In this document: positions 31,058 through 39,428 of the stretch, in pieces
Layout: the number at the start of each line of letters is the position of its first letter
How positions within the stretch are numbered: the stretch's first letter is position 1
Assembly: GCF_026810445.1 (NCBI RefSeq)
Contig: NZ_CP113949.1
Span: 2,480,001 to 2,544,000, forward strand
Direction: 5' to 3'
Source: Pseudomonas sp. BSw22131
Lineage (GTDB): Bacteria > Pseudomonadota > Gammaproteobacteria > Pseudomonadales > Pseudomonadaceae
DNA: 64,000 bases
Position numbers and translations under genes: made by a program
Notes under the pieces: model-generated
What the model saw: only the letters and a program-made list of their open reading frames with translations
What the model was told of the DNA's origin: nothing
Database searches by the model: none

Positions 31058-32083
31058 ATGAACCCGCAGCAACCTATCGCAGTACTCGGCGGCGGCAGCT
31101 TCGGTACCGCTGTGGCCAATCTGCTGGCAGCCAACGGCCAGCGAGTCATGCAGTGGATGCGCGACCCTGAGCAAGCCGAGGCGATTCGTGTCAACCGTGA
31201 AAACCCCCGCTATCTAAAGGGTATCAAGGTGCTTGAAGGCGTCGAGCCGGTGACCGACCTCCAGGCCACCCTTGAAGCCTGTGAGCTGATCTTTGTTGCG
31301 CTGCCTTCCAGCGCGTTGCGCACGGTGCTCACGCCGCACGTGCAGTTGCTGGACGGCAAGATGCTCGTCAGCCTGACCAAGGGCATCGAGGCGCAGACCT
31401 TCAAACTGATGAGTGAAATCCTCGAGGACATCGCCCCGCAGTCTCGCATTGGTGTGTTGTCGGGGCCAAACCTTGCACGCGAAATCGCCGAGCACGCATT
31501 GACCGCGACGGTGGTCGCCAGCGAAGACGAAGACCTTTGCCAGAATGTGCAGGCTGCTTTGCATGGCCGCACGTTCCGCGTGTACGCCAGTGCCGACCGT
31601 TTTGGCGTTGAGCTGGGCGGGGCGCTGAAAAACGTCTACGCGATCATCGCCGGCATGGCTGTGGCGCTGGGCATGGGTGAGAACACCAAAAGCATGCTCA
31701 TCACCCGCGCGCTGGCCGAGATGACCCGCTTTGCCGTCAGTCAGGGTGCTAACCCGATGACCTTCCTGGGGCTGGCAGGGGTAGGCGATCTGATCGTCAC
31801 CTGCTCATCGCCTAAAAGCCGTAACTATCAAGTGGGCTTTGCGCTGGGCCAGGGTTTGAGCCTCGATGAAGCCGTTACCCGCCTTGGCGAAGTCGCGGAA
31901 GGCGTGAACACCCTCAAGGTGCTCAAGGTGAAGGCTCAGGAGCTTCAGGTGTACATGCCACTGGTTGCGGGTCTGCATGCGATTCTCTTTGAGGGCCGTA
32001 CCCTCGAACAGGTGATTGAGCTGCTGATGCGCGCCGAACCCAAAACCGATGTCGATTTCATTTCGACCAGCGGTTTCAACTGA
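31058..32083 (+). CDS. gpsA: Glycerol-3-phosphate dehydrogenase [NAD(P)+]
   Basis: This 341-residue cytosolic enzyme reduces dihydroxyacetone phosphate to sn-glycerol 3-phosphate for phospholipid synthesis. The Rossmann motif is [16 protein letters not shown]. The [18 protein letters not shown] stretch, the [12 protein letters not shown] motif and [14 protein letters not shown] with its catalytic lysine follow, along with [12 protein letters not shown]. Length fits. It starts a unit continuing into the DUF4389 and sixA genes. Confidence 0.97.
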   Translation: MNPQQPIAVLGGGSFGTAVANLLAANGQRVMQWMRDPEQAEAIRVNRENPRYLKGIKVLEGVEPVTDLQATLEACELIFVALPSSALRTVLTPHVQLLDGKMLVSLTKGIEAQTFKLMSEILEDIAPQSRIGVLSGPNLAREIAEHALTATVVASEDEDLCQNVQAALHGRTFRVYASADRFGVELGGALKNVYAIIAGMAVALGMGENTKSMLITRALAEMTRFAVSQGANPMTFLGLAGVGDLIVTCSSPKSRNYQVGFALGQGLSLDEAVTRLGEVAEGVNTLKVLKVKAQELQVYMPLVAGLHAILFEGRTLEQVIELLMRAEPKTDVDFISTSGFN

Positions 32084-32105
32084 ATAAATCCGTGTGGAGA
32101 AGCCC

Positions 32106-32486
32106 TTGAACGATTCCAGATTCAAGCAAAACGAGTCGATATTGCTGCGCATCCTCTGGATGGTGGTGTTTGTCGTGGTATGGCAGGTGGCCGAATTGGT
32201 GCTCGCCGTGGTGGTTCTGGTGCAACTGGCCTACCGTCTGTTCTACGGCGCCCCGAGCCTGAGCCTGATGCAATTTGGCGATAGCCTGAGTCAGTTCCTC
32301 GTGCAAATAGGCCGTTTCGGTACGTTTCACACCGACCAGAAGCCCTGGCCTTTTGCCGACTGGCCGACACCGCGACCGCCAGAAGGCGAGGCGCCCCATT
32401 CAGTGCCTGCCGCTGAGCAAGCTGGACCTGCCGCTGCGCACGCTGCCGCTGAGCAACCTGTGCGTGACGAAGAGCCCAAACTATGA
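32106..32486 (+). CDS. DUF4389 membrane protein
   Basis: This is a 126-residue protein with one or two hydrophobic helices (about 12-45, ILLRILWMVVFVVVWQVAEL) and a conserved middle segment FGDSLSQFLVQIGRFGTFHTDQKPWPF. An Ala/Pro/Glu-rich tail follows. This pattern is the DUF4389 family; function is unknown. No ATG is available. The TTG chosen has a GGAGAAG site 4-5 bases upstream; a GTG 12 bases earlier is the alternative. It follows gpsA by 22 bases and overlaps sixA by 4 bases (ATGA), so the three are probably one operon. Confidence 0.8.
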   Translation: MNDSRFKQNESILLRILWMVVFVVVWQVAELVLAVVVLVQLAYRLFYGAPSLSLMQFGDSLSQFLVQIGRFGTFHTDQKPWPFADWPTPRPPEGEAPHSVPAAEQAGPAAAHAAAEQPVRDEEPKL

Positions 32487-32941
32487 CGGTGTGGATTTTG
32501 CGGCACGGCGAAGCGCAAAACCGCGCGCGCAGTGATGCTGGTCGCGAGCTCACCGTCAACGGCCGCGAAGAAGTCCTGAATAGCGCGGCGCAGCTGTTGG
32601 GCCAGCCGCTGCGCTTCATCATCGCCAGCCCGTACGTTCGTGCTCAGCAGACTGCCGAGCTGGTGCGCCAGGCGCTGGGCTTTAGCGACAGCGTAATAAC
32701 AGTCCCTTGGCTGACGCCTGACAGCGATCCGCGCAAGGTGCTGGTCAATCTGGATATGTACGCGGGCGATAACGTCCTGCTGGTCAGCCATCAACCTTTA
32801 GTAGGTGCGCTGATCGGACTGGCTGTCCACGGCAGCACGCAACAGGCTCAACCCATGCAGACGGCCAGTCTTGCGGAGCTGGAGGGAGATTTCCCGCTCG
32901 CTGGCGCCATGGAATTGGTCAGCGTGCATCACGTTCAGTGA
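32483..32941 (+). CDS. sixA: Phosphohistidine phosphatase SixA
   Basis: This is a 152-residue histidine phosphatase of the small SixA type. The catalytic His8 is in WILRHGEAQNRA, and the second active-site block is VLLVSHQPLVGAL. E. coli SixA removes phosphate from HPt histidines or from the nitrogen phosphotransferase system. Its position one gene from gpsA is conserved in pseudomonads. The start overlaps the DUF4389 stop. Confidence 0.9.
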   Translation: MTVWILRHGEAQNRARSDAGRELTVNGREEVLNSAAQLLGQPLRFIIASPYVRAQQTAELVRQALGFSDSVITVPWLTPDSDPRKVLVNLDMYAGDNVLLVSHQPLVGALIGLAVHGSTQQAQPMQTASLAELEGDFPLAGAMELVSVHHVQ

Positions 32942-32991
32942 TGCATACGGGCATCAGTTGCCCGAAGAATTACCCCAGGTAAGTCCCTACA

Positions 32992-32999
32992 CAACAACA
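32992..32999 (+). promoter_or_regulatory. Possible Hfq/Crc CA motif
   Basis: AACAACAA lies directly before the AGGA ribosome site of the thioesterase gene. AAnAAnAA next to a start is the target of Hfq with Crc in Pseudomonas carbon catabolite repression. Inference from motif and position only. Confidence 0.4.
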
Positions 33000-33010
33000 A
33001 AGGAATGAAC

Positions 33011-33454
33011 ATGACGATCTGGCGCAGCCCTCCAAGTATCGACGCCCTTAATGCAATGCAGAAAAACACCATCGGCGAGGTTCTGGATATTCGTTTCGAA
33101 TCTGCCGATGACGACTCACTCACCGCGAGCATGGTGGTCGATCACCGTACTCATCAGCCCTATGGCCTGCTGCACGGCGGCGCTTCTGTGGTGCTGGCGG
33201 AAACAGTCGGCTCCACCGCCAGTTATCTGGTGATCGATACCAGCAAATATTTTTGCGTGGGCCTGGAAGTCAACGCCAACCATCTGCGTGGCCTGCGCAA
33301 CGGCCGCGTCACCGCGATTGCCCGGCCGGTGCATATCGGCCGCACCACCCACGTCTGGGACATTCGTCTGACCAGCGACGAAGGCAAGGCCTGCTGTATC
33401 TCCCGCCTGACCGTTGCCGTCGTGCCCCATGGCGAGCAACCGCCCGGCCGCTAA
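33011..33454 (+). CDS. PaaI-type hotdog thioesterase
   Basis: This is a 147-residue hotdog-fold thioesterase. The HRTHQPYGLLHGGASVVLAETVGS stretch contains the conserved HGG and the catalytic acidic residue of the PaaI/YdiI group. It probably hydrolyses aryl- or acyl-CoA esters in the cytoplasm. Of two ATGs 6 bases apart, the second is chosen because AGGA is properly spaced only for it. The neighbouring order thioesterase, small protein, two hydrolases resembles P. aeruginosa PA1618-PA1622 as I recall it, without the AMP-ligase gene. Confidence 0.88.
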   Translation: MTIWRSPPSIDALNAMQKNTIGEVLDIRFESADDDSLTASMVVDHRTHQPYGLLHGGASVVLAETVGSTASYLVIDTSKYFCVGLEVNANHLRGLRNGRVTAIARPVHIGRTTHVWDIRLTSDEGKACCISRLTVAVVPHGEQPPGR

Positions 33455-33573
33455 TTTCGATTCGCTATTTGCAGCCCATTCGTTCGAGCGATACGGTCTT
33501 TGCCGCCTTTTTCCTTTGCGTCTACTGTGAACGCGTCTCATGGTGCGACACACATTGTTCAAGGAGGAAGGAA

Positions 33574-33894
33574 ATGGCTAATCAACCCGTAGGGCTTGAG
33601 GCGTGGGTGACGGATATCTACGCAGACAAAGTGCTGACCAACACTGAATTTCAGGCCTTGCGAGACGAGGCGGATATGGTCTATGAAGGGATGAGCGCGG
33701 CACTGCCGGGCGTGCCTGATCTGCCTGCGTTTCAGAAGCTTGCCGACGAAACAGTCCAGTCCATGCAGAGCAGCATTCTTGCAGTGAAGAAAACCAAGCC
33801 ATCCGAGGAGGTTAAAGCGCAGGTCAAGGAGGGTTTTGGTTTTCAGGTCGCCTACATCAAGGCGTGCCTTGATCGGTTCACTCAAACGTTGTAA
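33574..33894 (+). CDS. Conserved small protein, function unknown
   Basis: This is a 106-residue soluble protein with no signal peptide or membrane segment. It is predicted mostly helical, with acidic and Lys-rich stretches (VQSMQSSILAVKKTKPSEEVKAQVKEG). I do not recognise a domain. A near-perfect AAGGAGG site 7 bases before the ATG makes it clearly expressed and fixes the start; the long frame upstream is a shadow of the thioesterase. A hairpin follows the stop. Confidence 0.75.
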   Translation: MANQPVGLEAWVTDIYADKVLTNTEFQALRDEADMVYEGMSAALPGVPDLPAFQKLADETVQSMQSSILAVKKTKPSEEVKAQVKEGFGFQVAYIKACLDRFTQTL

Positions 33895-33913
33895 ATCCCA
33901 AGTAACTCTTCCC

Positions 33914-33951
33914 ATGACCGGAGTGCCACTGTCGATGGCGCTTCCGGTCAT
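33914..33951 (+). terminator. Imperfect hairpin after small protein
   Basis: ATGACCGGAGTGCCA pairs imperfectly with TGGCGCTTCCGGTCAT across a short loop. There is no T-tract, so it may be a weak or Rho-assisted end. Confidence 0.4.
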
Positions 33952-34014
33952 TGCGGGGTGAGTGGCGCGTGCCCACAATTGCAGCCTGATCTGCACTCAC
34001 CGGGATGCGCTTGC

Positions 34015-34848
34015 ATGACTCAACCTGTCTTTTTCGCTCACGCCAATGGCTTTCCTTCTGCGACCTACGGCAAGTTGTTTGCTGCGCTGGGCGACGGATT
34101 TCAGGTCGCTCATCTGGAGCAGCATGCTCACGATCCTCGTTTCCCGGTGACTGATAATTGGGCGGATCTGGTCGATGAGCTCATTCACCATCTTCGCCAC
34201 CAGCCTCAGCCCGTCTGGGGCGTGGGTCACTCTCTCGGCGGTGTGTTGCATTACCACGCGGCGCTGCGTTGCCCCGAGCTTTACAGGGGCGTTGTGATGC
34301 TGGACTCACCCGTTCTGACCGTGTTCGATCAGTGGATGATTCGCGCTGCCAAGCGGTTCGGTTTCATCGATCGCCTAACCCCGGCCGGGCGCACGCTGGG
34401 GCGCCGCGAAGTGTTCTCTGATATTGACGCCGCACGGCACTATTTCTCGGGTAAAACCCTGTTTCGCCGATTCGATCCGGAGTGCTTTGAAGCCTATCTC
34501 TTGCACGGGCTGCAAGCGGACGGCGGTCAACTGCGCCTGCGCTTTGATCCCGCCACCGAGATCAGCATTTATCGCAGCGTGCCGCACACCAGTCCTGGGC
34601 TCGCTCGTCAGTTGCGAGTGCCGTTGGCAGTGGTGCGCGGCGAGCACAGTCAAGTGGTCAGGCGACACCACGCCTATTCGGTCAAAAGCATGCGGGAAGG
34701 GGAATACCTGTCGATGCCGGGCGGGCATATGTTTCCGCTGGAACATCCCGAAGCGACCGCTCAGATGCTTAAAACCTTGTTCGCCCGCTGGAGCGCGCGG
34801 CGTGAGTCAGCCGAAGGCGCGCAGGCCTGCGAGCGTGCCCAGGCATGA
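34015..34848 (+). CDS. Alpha/beta hydrolase
   Basis: This is a 277-residue alpha/beta hydrolase. The oxyanion motif HANGFP is near residue 11, the nucleophile is in the GHSLGG elbow (about residue 80) and the catalytic His is probably GGHMFPLEHPE near the C-terminus. Substrate is unknown. Its stop overlaps the start of a second, different hydrolase (ATGA), so they are made together. The start with GGGA upstream is used; the open frame extends further but lacks conserved residues there. Confidence 0.85.
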   Translation: MTQPVFFAHANGFPSATYGKLFAALGDGFQVAHLEQHAHDPRFPVTDNWADLVDELIHHLRHQPQPVWGVGHSLGGVLHYHAALRCPELYRGVVMLDSPVLTVFDQWMIRAAKRFGFIDRLTPAGRTLGRREVFSDIDAARHYFSGKTLFRRFDPECFEAYLLHGLQADGGQLRLRFDPATEISIYRSVPHTSPGLARQLRVPLAVVRGEHSQVVRRHHAYSVKSMREGEYLSMPGGHMFPLEHPEATAQMLKTLFARWSARRESAEGAQACERAQA

Positions 34849-35699
34849 GTTGCCGGGTTGAAGAAGTGCGGCTGAGCTTGCCGCATATCGAGTTGGCGGC
34901 CCATCTGTTCGGTCCTCCGGACGGTAGGCCGGTGATCGCGTTGCATGGCTGGCTTGATAACGCCAACAGCTTCGCCCGACTGGCGCCCAAACTCGAAGGG
35001 CTGCGTATCGTGGCGTTGGATCTGGCCGGGCATGGCCATTCCGACCACCGTCCGATTGGCGCAGGTTACAGCCTGCCGGACTATGCCCACGATGTGCTGC
35101 AGGTCGCGGACCAATTGGGTTGGGAAAAGTTTTCACTGCTGGGGCATTCGTTAGGCGCGATCATTTCAGTGATCATCGCCGGCGCGCTGCCCCAACGTAT
35201 TAACCGCCTGGCAATGATCGACGGGTTGATCCCGCCGCTCGGTGAAGCAGACAGCGCCGCGCAACGTATGGGTGCGGCGTTGCAGGCGCAGTTAAGCCAG
35301 TTCAACAAGCGCAAGCCGGTTTATGCCGAGATTGATCGCGCCGTTGAGGCCCGCATGCAGGGCCTGGTTGCGGTCAGCCGCGAGGCCGCTGAGCTGCTGG
35401 CGCAGCGCGGTTTGATGCCGGTGCCCGGTGGCTACACCTGGCGCAGCGATAGCCGTCTGACCCTCCCGTCGTCTACCCGTTTTAGCCGTGCCCAGGCAAT
35501 GGCCTATGTCGAGGCCATCGCTTGCCCCACTCAGTTGATCGTCGCCGAAGACGGCATGCTGGCGAAAAACCAGGCGCTCTTGTCCGCCCTGCCATTTGAG
35601 GTCAAACACTTGCCCGGCGGGCATCACCTGCACCTCAACGACGAGGCTGGCGCGAGCTCTGTTGCAGACTGTTTCAAACGGTTTTTCGCTGTTCCTTGA
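34845..35699 (+). CDS. Alpha/beta hydrolase, second of pair
   Basis: This is a 284-residue alpha/beta hydrolase distinct from its partner. It has HGWLDNANSF as the oxyanion motif, DLAGHGHSDHR, the nucleophile elbow LLGHSLGAIIS (about residue 103) and a late PGGHHLHLND histidine. It most resembles the MhpC/esterase type. The 4-base overlap with the first hydrolase implies coupled translation. The pair may act on the same unknown ester or on successive ones. Confidence 0.87.
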   Translation: MSCRVEEVRLSLPHIELAAHLFGPPDGRPVIALHGWLDNANSFARLAPKLEGLRIVALDLAGHGHSDHRPIGAGYSLPDYAHDVLQVADQLGWEKFSLLGHSLGAIISVIIAGALPQRINRLAMIDGLIPPLGEADSAAQRMGAALQAQLSQFNKRKPVYAEIDRAVEARMQGLVAVSREAAELLAQRGLMPVPGGYTWRSDSRLTLPSSTRFSRAQAMAYVEAIACPTQLIVAEDGMLAKNQALLSALPFEVKHLPGGHHLHLNDEAGASSVADCFKRFFAVP

Positions 35700-35749
35700 C
35701 TTGCGACCGGCAACTGCCGAGGCTGAGCGGGTTAAGACAGGAGACACCC

Positions 35750-35854
35750 ATGACGGACCAACAACGCGCCGCCCCTGGCAACCCTGCCGGAATTTCAGCG
35801 AGCCTTATTTCAGGCTCGCTCCGTAACCTTCCTTTTCCGACATCGAGCCGATGA
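35750..35854 (+). CDS. Putative 34-residue leader ORF before DUF4892 gene
   Basis: An AGGAG site 7 bases before an ATG opens a 34-codon frame (MTDQQRAAPGNPAGIS...) whose TGA overlaps the ATG of the next gene. Within it AGCGAGCC (35797-35804) and GGCTCGCT (35813-35820) form a perfect 8-bp hairpin. The next gene has only a weak ribosome site, so this short frame may couple or control its translation. It could also be a remnant of a longer lost gene. No homology is known to me. Confidence 0.45.
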   Translation: MTDQQRAAPGNPAGISASLISGSLRNLPFPTSSR

Positions 35855-36681
35855 AAGCACCCATGCGTTTCACCAGTGCCTTCGGGTTGATGCTTTGCCT
35901 TGCCACGCTCAGCACACTCAGCCATGCGGATGATGTGCCCGGCAGCCTGGACCTGCCCAAATTACCCCGGCTGGCCGATGCCGAAATCGTTGATTACCGC
36001 CCGGCCACCGAGCTGGAACGGGTTTACCCCATGGGCTCGATTCGCAAGATCAGCGGTCAGCTGCGTTTTGACGGGCAAGTCGGCGCTCGAGGCAACGTCA
36101 CCGCCATCACCTACCAGATTCCCTCCGAACACACCTCCGATGAAGCCTTCACCGCGGCACGCGAAGCGCTGCAGAAGCAGGACGCACAGTTGCTGTTCTG
36201 GTGCCAGGCGCGTGACTGCGGAGAGAGCAGCCTCTGGGCCAATGAAGTATTCGGCAACGCCAAGTTGTACGGCGCCGACGACCAGCAAGCGTATCTGCTG
36301 TTGCGTCTGGCGGCCCCCGAGAACGACACGCTTGTAGCGTTGTACAGCATCACCCGTGGCAATCGACGCGCTTACCTGCATGTGGAGCAGTTTCAGGCAG
36401 CGGCGCCCTTGGGGGAGCTGTTGCCGACCTCCGCCACGTTGTTGCGGCAGCTTAAAAGCACCGGTGAACTGGATTTGCCCATGCTCACCGGCACCCCGCA
36501 GGAACCTTGGATTACGTTACTCTCGCGCGGCCTGAACCTGGACAGCGGCCTTCGAGTGACGGTATCGGGCAAGGACGCCGAAGCGTGGCGTCAGGCACTG
36601 ACCGGCAAAGGCGTGCGCGCGGCGCGACTCGAGGCGGGCAATGGCGAGGCAAAGGGCCTGGCCATTGAACTGATCCGCTGA
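35851..36681 (+). CDS. DUF4892 exported protein
   Basis: This is a 276-residue protein with a signal peptide (hydrophobic FGLMLCLATLSTLSHA, cleavage about residue 26). The mature N-terminal half carries LPRLADAEIVDYRPATELERVYPMGSI and later WCQARDCGESSLWANEVFGNAKLYG, which I associate with DUF4892. An OmpA-like C-terminal half (about 190-276) is possible but weak. It is probably periplasmic, function unknown. The ATG overlaps the short upstream frame; an alternative start is four codons downstream. Confidence 0.75.
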   Translation: MKAPMRFTSAFGLMLCLATLSTLSHADDVPGSLDLPKLPRLADAEIVDYRPATELERVYPMGSIRKISGQLRFDGQVGARGNVTAITYQIPSEHTSDEAFTAAREALQKQDAQLLFWCQARDCGESSLWANEVFGNAKLYGADDQQAYLLLRLAAPENDTLVALYSITRGNRRAYLHVEQFQAAAPLGELLPTSATLLRQLKSTGELDLPMLTGTPQEPWITLLSRGLNLDSGLRVTVSGKDAEAWRQALTGKGVRAARLEAGNGEAKGLAIELIR

Positions 36682-36798
36682 AGGACTATCTGTAGGTGTC
36701 GCTGCGCACCGCACTGTAGTCGCCTCATGATGAACGCTGGCAAGACCGGCGTTCGCCGTTATGCTGTCGCCACTCATGTAAATTCTGCAGGATGAACC

Positions 36799-37851
36799 AT
36801 GCTCAATAATGATCGCCTCTTGGTGCAGATTCTGCTCCTGGCGTTGCTCGGTGCCTGCCTGTGGGTAATGGCGCCGTTCTGGTCGGCGCTGTTCTGGGGC
36901 GCTGTGCTGGCCTTTGCCAGCTGGCCGCTGATGCGCCTGTTGACGCGTTGGCTCAAGGGCCGAGAATCGCTGGCCGCCGCGTTGCTGACCCTCGGCTGGG
37001 CAGTGCTGGTGCTCGCGCCGCTGGTGTGGCTGGGCTTCAATCTGGCCGATCACGTGCGAGATGCGACGGTCTTCATCAAAGATGTGCAAGTGGACGGTCT
37101 GCCGGACCCTCCGACCTGGCTGGCCAGCGTGCCGTTGGTGGGGGAGCGTCTGGTGAGCTTCTGGAACACGATCGATCAGCAAGGCGCGGCGATGCTCGCC
37201 AATGTGCGGCCGTATCTGGGGCAAGTCGGTAACTTTCTGCTGGCGCGAAGTGCTCAGATCGGCGGCGGCATTCTCGAGCTGACATTGAGCATCGTGTTCG
37301 TGTTCTTTTTCTATCGCGACGGCCCGAGGCTGGCGGCTTTCGTATTGAGCCTGCTGGAACGCCTGATCGGTGATCGCGCGCAATATTACGTAGATCTGGT
37401 GGCTGGCACGGTACAGCGGGTTGTCAACGGAGTGATCGGTACCGCCGCCGCTCAGGCGCTGCTGGCCCTGATCGGTTTTCTGATTGCCGGTGTGCCGGGC
37501 GCGCTGGTGCTGGGTATTGGCACATTCCTGCTGAGTCTGGTGCCGATGGGTCCGCCGCTGATCTGGATTCCGGCCACCGCCTGGCTTGCCTGGAAAGGTG
37601 ATTACGGTATGGCGATTTTCCTTGGGCTCTGGGGTACGTTCATCGTCAGCGGTGTTGACAACGTACTGAAGCCGTACCTGATCAGTCGTGGTGGCAATCT
37701 TCCACTGGTCATCGTGCTGCTGGGGGTTTTTGGCGGTTTGCTGGCATTCGGATTCATCGGCCTGTTCATCGGCCCGACATTGCTGGCGGTGTCCTATAGC
37801 CTGCTGCTGGACTGGGTGGGCAGCAGTCGGGCGCAGCAACCGCGCACTTGA
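36799..37851 (+). CDS. AI-2E family permease
   Basis: This is a 350-residue integral membrane protein with about eight helices. The C-terminal block GVDNVLKPYLISRGGNLPLVIVLLGVFGGLLAFG is the most conserved signature of the AI-2E (YdiK/PerM/TqsA) family. Members export small molecules or act as sodium-proton antiporters; the substrate is not set by sequence. It stands alone and ends before a strong bidirectional terminator. Confidence 0.9.
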   Translation: MLNNDRLLVQILLLALLGACLWVMAPFWSALFWGAVLAFASWPLMRLLTRWLKGRESLAAALLTLGWAVLVLAPLVWLGFNLADHVRDATVFIKDVQVDGLPDPPTWLASVPLVGERLVSFWNTIDQQGAAMLANVRPYLGQVGNFLLARSAQIGGGILELTLSIVFVFFFYRDGPRLAAFVLSLLERLIGDRAQYYVDLVAGTVQRVVNGVIGTAAAQALLALIGFLIAGVPGALVLGIGTFLLSLVPMGPPLIWIPATAWLAWKGDYGMAIFLGLWGTFIVSGVDNVLKPYLISRGGNLPLVIVLLGVFGGLLAFGFIGLFIGPTLLAVSYSLLLDWVGSSRAQQPRT

Positions 37852-37864
37852 CAATCGTCACCTG

Positions 37865-37906
37865 AAAAAACCGCCGTCGGACTTACGTCCGGCGGCGTTT
37901 TTTTTT
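37865..37906. terminator. Strong terminator between AI-2E permease and EF-hand remnant
   Basis: CGCCGTCGGAC/GTCCGGCGGCG stem (one G-U), A6 before it and T9 after it: works for the permease gene and, less strongly, for the opposing frame. Confidence 0.9.
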
Positions 37907-37915
37907 GCACCCGCG

Positions 37916-38167
37916 TCAGGCAGAAACGCTGACGTACTTGCCGGCAGTGGCGCTGCTGGTCAGGTTGTAGCTGTCGCTGATGGCGGCAACGATCCGGCTC
38001 AATGCTTCGGCCGACTGGCTGCTGCTGCTTTGCTGCTGACTGTTGCTGTTGGAGGACAGCGCCGACGTCAGTTCGCTGGAGCTGATCCCGCCGTCACCGT
38101 CGCCGTCCAGCGCGCTCAGCAGGTTTTGCGCGTTATTGGCAGTTGAGCTGCTTGCGTCCATCTGCAT
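37916..38167 (-). CDS. EF-hand protein, 5-prime truncated
   Basis: This is an 83-residue frame with one clear EF-hand loop (DGDGDGGISSSEL) and a Ser/Gln-rich tail (SSNSNSQQQSSSSQS). It resembles the C-terminal part of the secreted, multi-EF-hand calcium-binding proteins found in Pseudomonas and Xanthomonas. It is shorter than such proteins and lacks a second EF-hand. Upstream in frame it reads into codons for S-S-P-P-P-P and then merges with the kinase remnant, so its 5-prime part is probably deleted. It may not be expressed. Confidence 0.55.
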   Translation of the reverse strand: MQMDASSSTANNAQNLLSALDGDGDGGISSSELTSALSSNSNSQQQSSSSQSAEALSRIVAAISDSYNLTSSATAGKYVSVSA

Positions 38168-38450
38168 AGGTGGCGGCGGCGATGATCAGGGTGATCAATT
38201 GAAAGATCAGCGGCACGATAGGCCCACCCAGCGGCGGCGGGCGGTGCTCGCGTGGCCTCTCGCCCATCATGGGCGCTTGCTGTGTATCGCCCGCCTGAGA
38301 ATGCTCCGGCGGAGGTGGAGGTGGAGGTGGAGGTGGAGGCCGAAAACCGTAAAAGCTGAACCAGCCAAATGCCAGCAGGTGCGCCAGGATGATAGCCAGC
38401 AGCGCGCCGCCGAACAGGCGGGCGAACAGTGTGTCAGCCGAACGGATCAA
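38133..38450 (-). pseudogene. Truncated sensor histidine kinase
   Basis: Only the N-terminal part of a sensor kinase remains. TM1 (ALLAIILAHLLAFGWF) is followed by a run of 11 prolines and the start of TM2 (PLIFQLITLIIAA). After that the frame changes to unrelated residues and stops, at the join to the EF-hand gene. HAMP, HisKA and ATPase domains are absent. It starts with TTG overlapping the TGA of the broken response-regulator gene. The join contains GCCGCCGCCACC, so a deletion through short GC repeats is likely. Without a kinase core it cannot signal. Confidence 0.75.
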
Positions 38451-39197
38451 CCGATGTCCCTGGCGTCGAACAGGTAGCCTTCACCGCGCACTGTCTTGAT
38501 CAGTTGTGGCGATTTGGGGTCATCGCCCAGTTTCTGCCGCAACCGTGAGACCAGTAAATCGATGCTGCGATCAAAGGCTTCGATCGAACGACCACGTGCT
38601 GCATCCAGCAGTTGCTCGCGATTGAGCACGCGGCGCGGACGCTCGAGGAACACGCGCAACAACGCTGAACTCAGCGTTGGACAGCGGCACCACCAGACCA
38701 TCGGGTGCGGTCAATTGGCGCAATACGCTATTGAGCCGCCAGTTGTCGAAACGGATGTGGGTGCGCTCTTCGCTGCGTTCGTCGCGTACCCGGCGCAGGA
38801 TGGTCTGGATGCGTGCAACCAGTTCACGCGGTTCGAACGGTTTGGCCATGTAGTCGTCGGCGCCCAGATCCAGACCGATGATGCGGTCGGTGGGCTCGCA
38901 GCGGGCGGTCAGCATCAGGATCGGGATGTCGGAGGAACCGCGCAGCCAGCGACACAGCGACAGGCCGTCTTCACCGGGCAGCATCAAGTCCAGGACTATG
39001 ACGTCAAACGTGCCTTCCGACAGCGCCTGGCGCATGGCAGTGCCATCGATGACGCCGGTGCTGTGAATGTTGAAGCGTGCGAGGTAATCGCACAACAGCT
39101 CGCGAATCGGCACGTCGTCATCGACGATCAGCGCGCGAGTGGTCCAGCGGCGTTCGTCAGCGCCAGTAGCGGTGTTGCTGTCGGAAAGGGTTTGCAT
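38447..39197 (-). pseudogene. Frameshifted OmpR-family response regulator
   Basis: The receiver domain is intact, with LIVDDDVPIRELL, the phosphorylated Asp in VIVLDLMLPGEDG and the lysine in DYMAKPFEPRE. The winged-helix domain begins normally (LVVPLSNAEF) but a single extra base near 38664 changes the frame. The rest (LLRVFLERPRRVLNREQLLDAARG and SIDLLVSRLRQKLGDDP, ending GEGYLFDARDIG) lies in another frame. The encoded protein would lack DNA binding. Together with the truncated kinase after it, this is a decayed two-component system. Confidence 0.85.
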
Positions 39198-39371
39198 GTA
39201 CTGCTGCCGCCATGTGGAGCCGCCATCGACTGGCCGCAAGTAAGGAACGACGCCCCATGCCACTGCGCTGGCGAGTCAGGCGGAAGGGTGCAGGGCGCGG
39301 GTGTCGGGCGATTGTCGGAAATGTATCAGGAAAGCTACAAGCCGTAAGCTTCGAGCGGCAAGCATGCAGCG

Positions 39372-39395
39372 GCGTAAAGTTCGGCGTTTACGCCT
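39372..39395. repeat. Palindrome GGCGTAAA/TTTACGCC
   Basis: A perfect 8-bp inverted repeat with an 8-base spacer lies about 35 bases upstream of the kdp promoter -35. It could be an operator or part of the adjacent repeat sequence. Confidence 0.5.
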
Positions 39396-39428
39396 ACTGC
39401 TGCTCGGCAGCTCCTACAGGGACTGCGT

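Noticed and set aside
33253..33573. N-terminal extension of the 106-residue protein
   Set aside because: It is a shifted reading of the thioesterase gene; a near-perfect ribosome site marks the internal ATG.
38305..38345. GGTGGAGGTGGA-type simple repeat as a regulatory repeat
   Set aside because: It encodes the 11-proline run of the kinase remnant on the minus strand; a coding low-complexity tract explains it.
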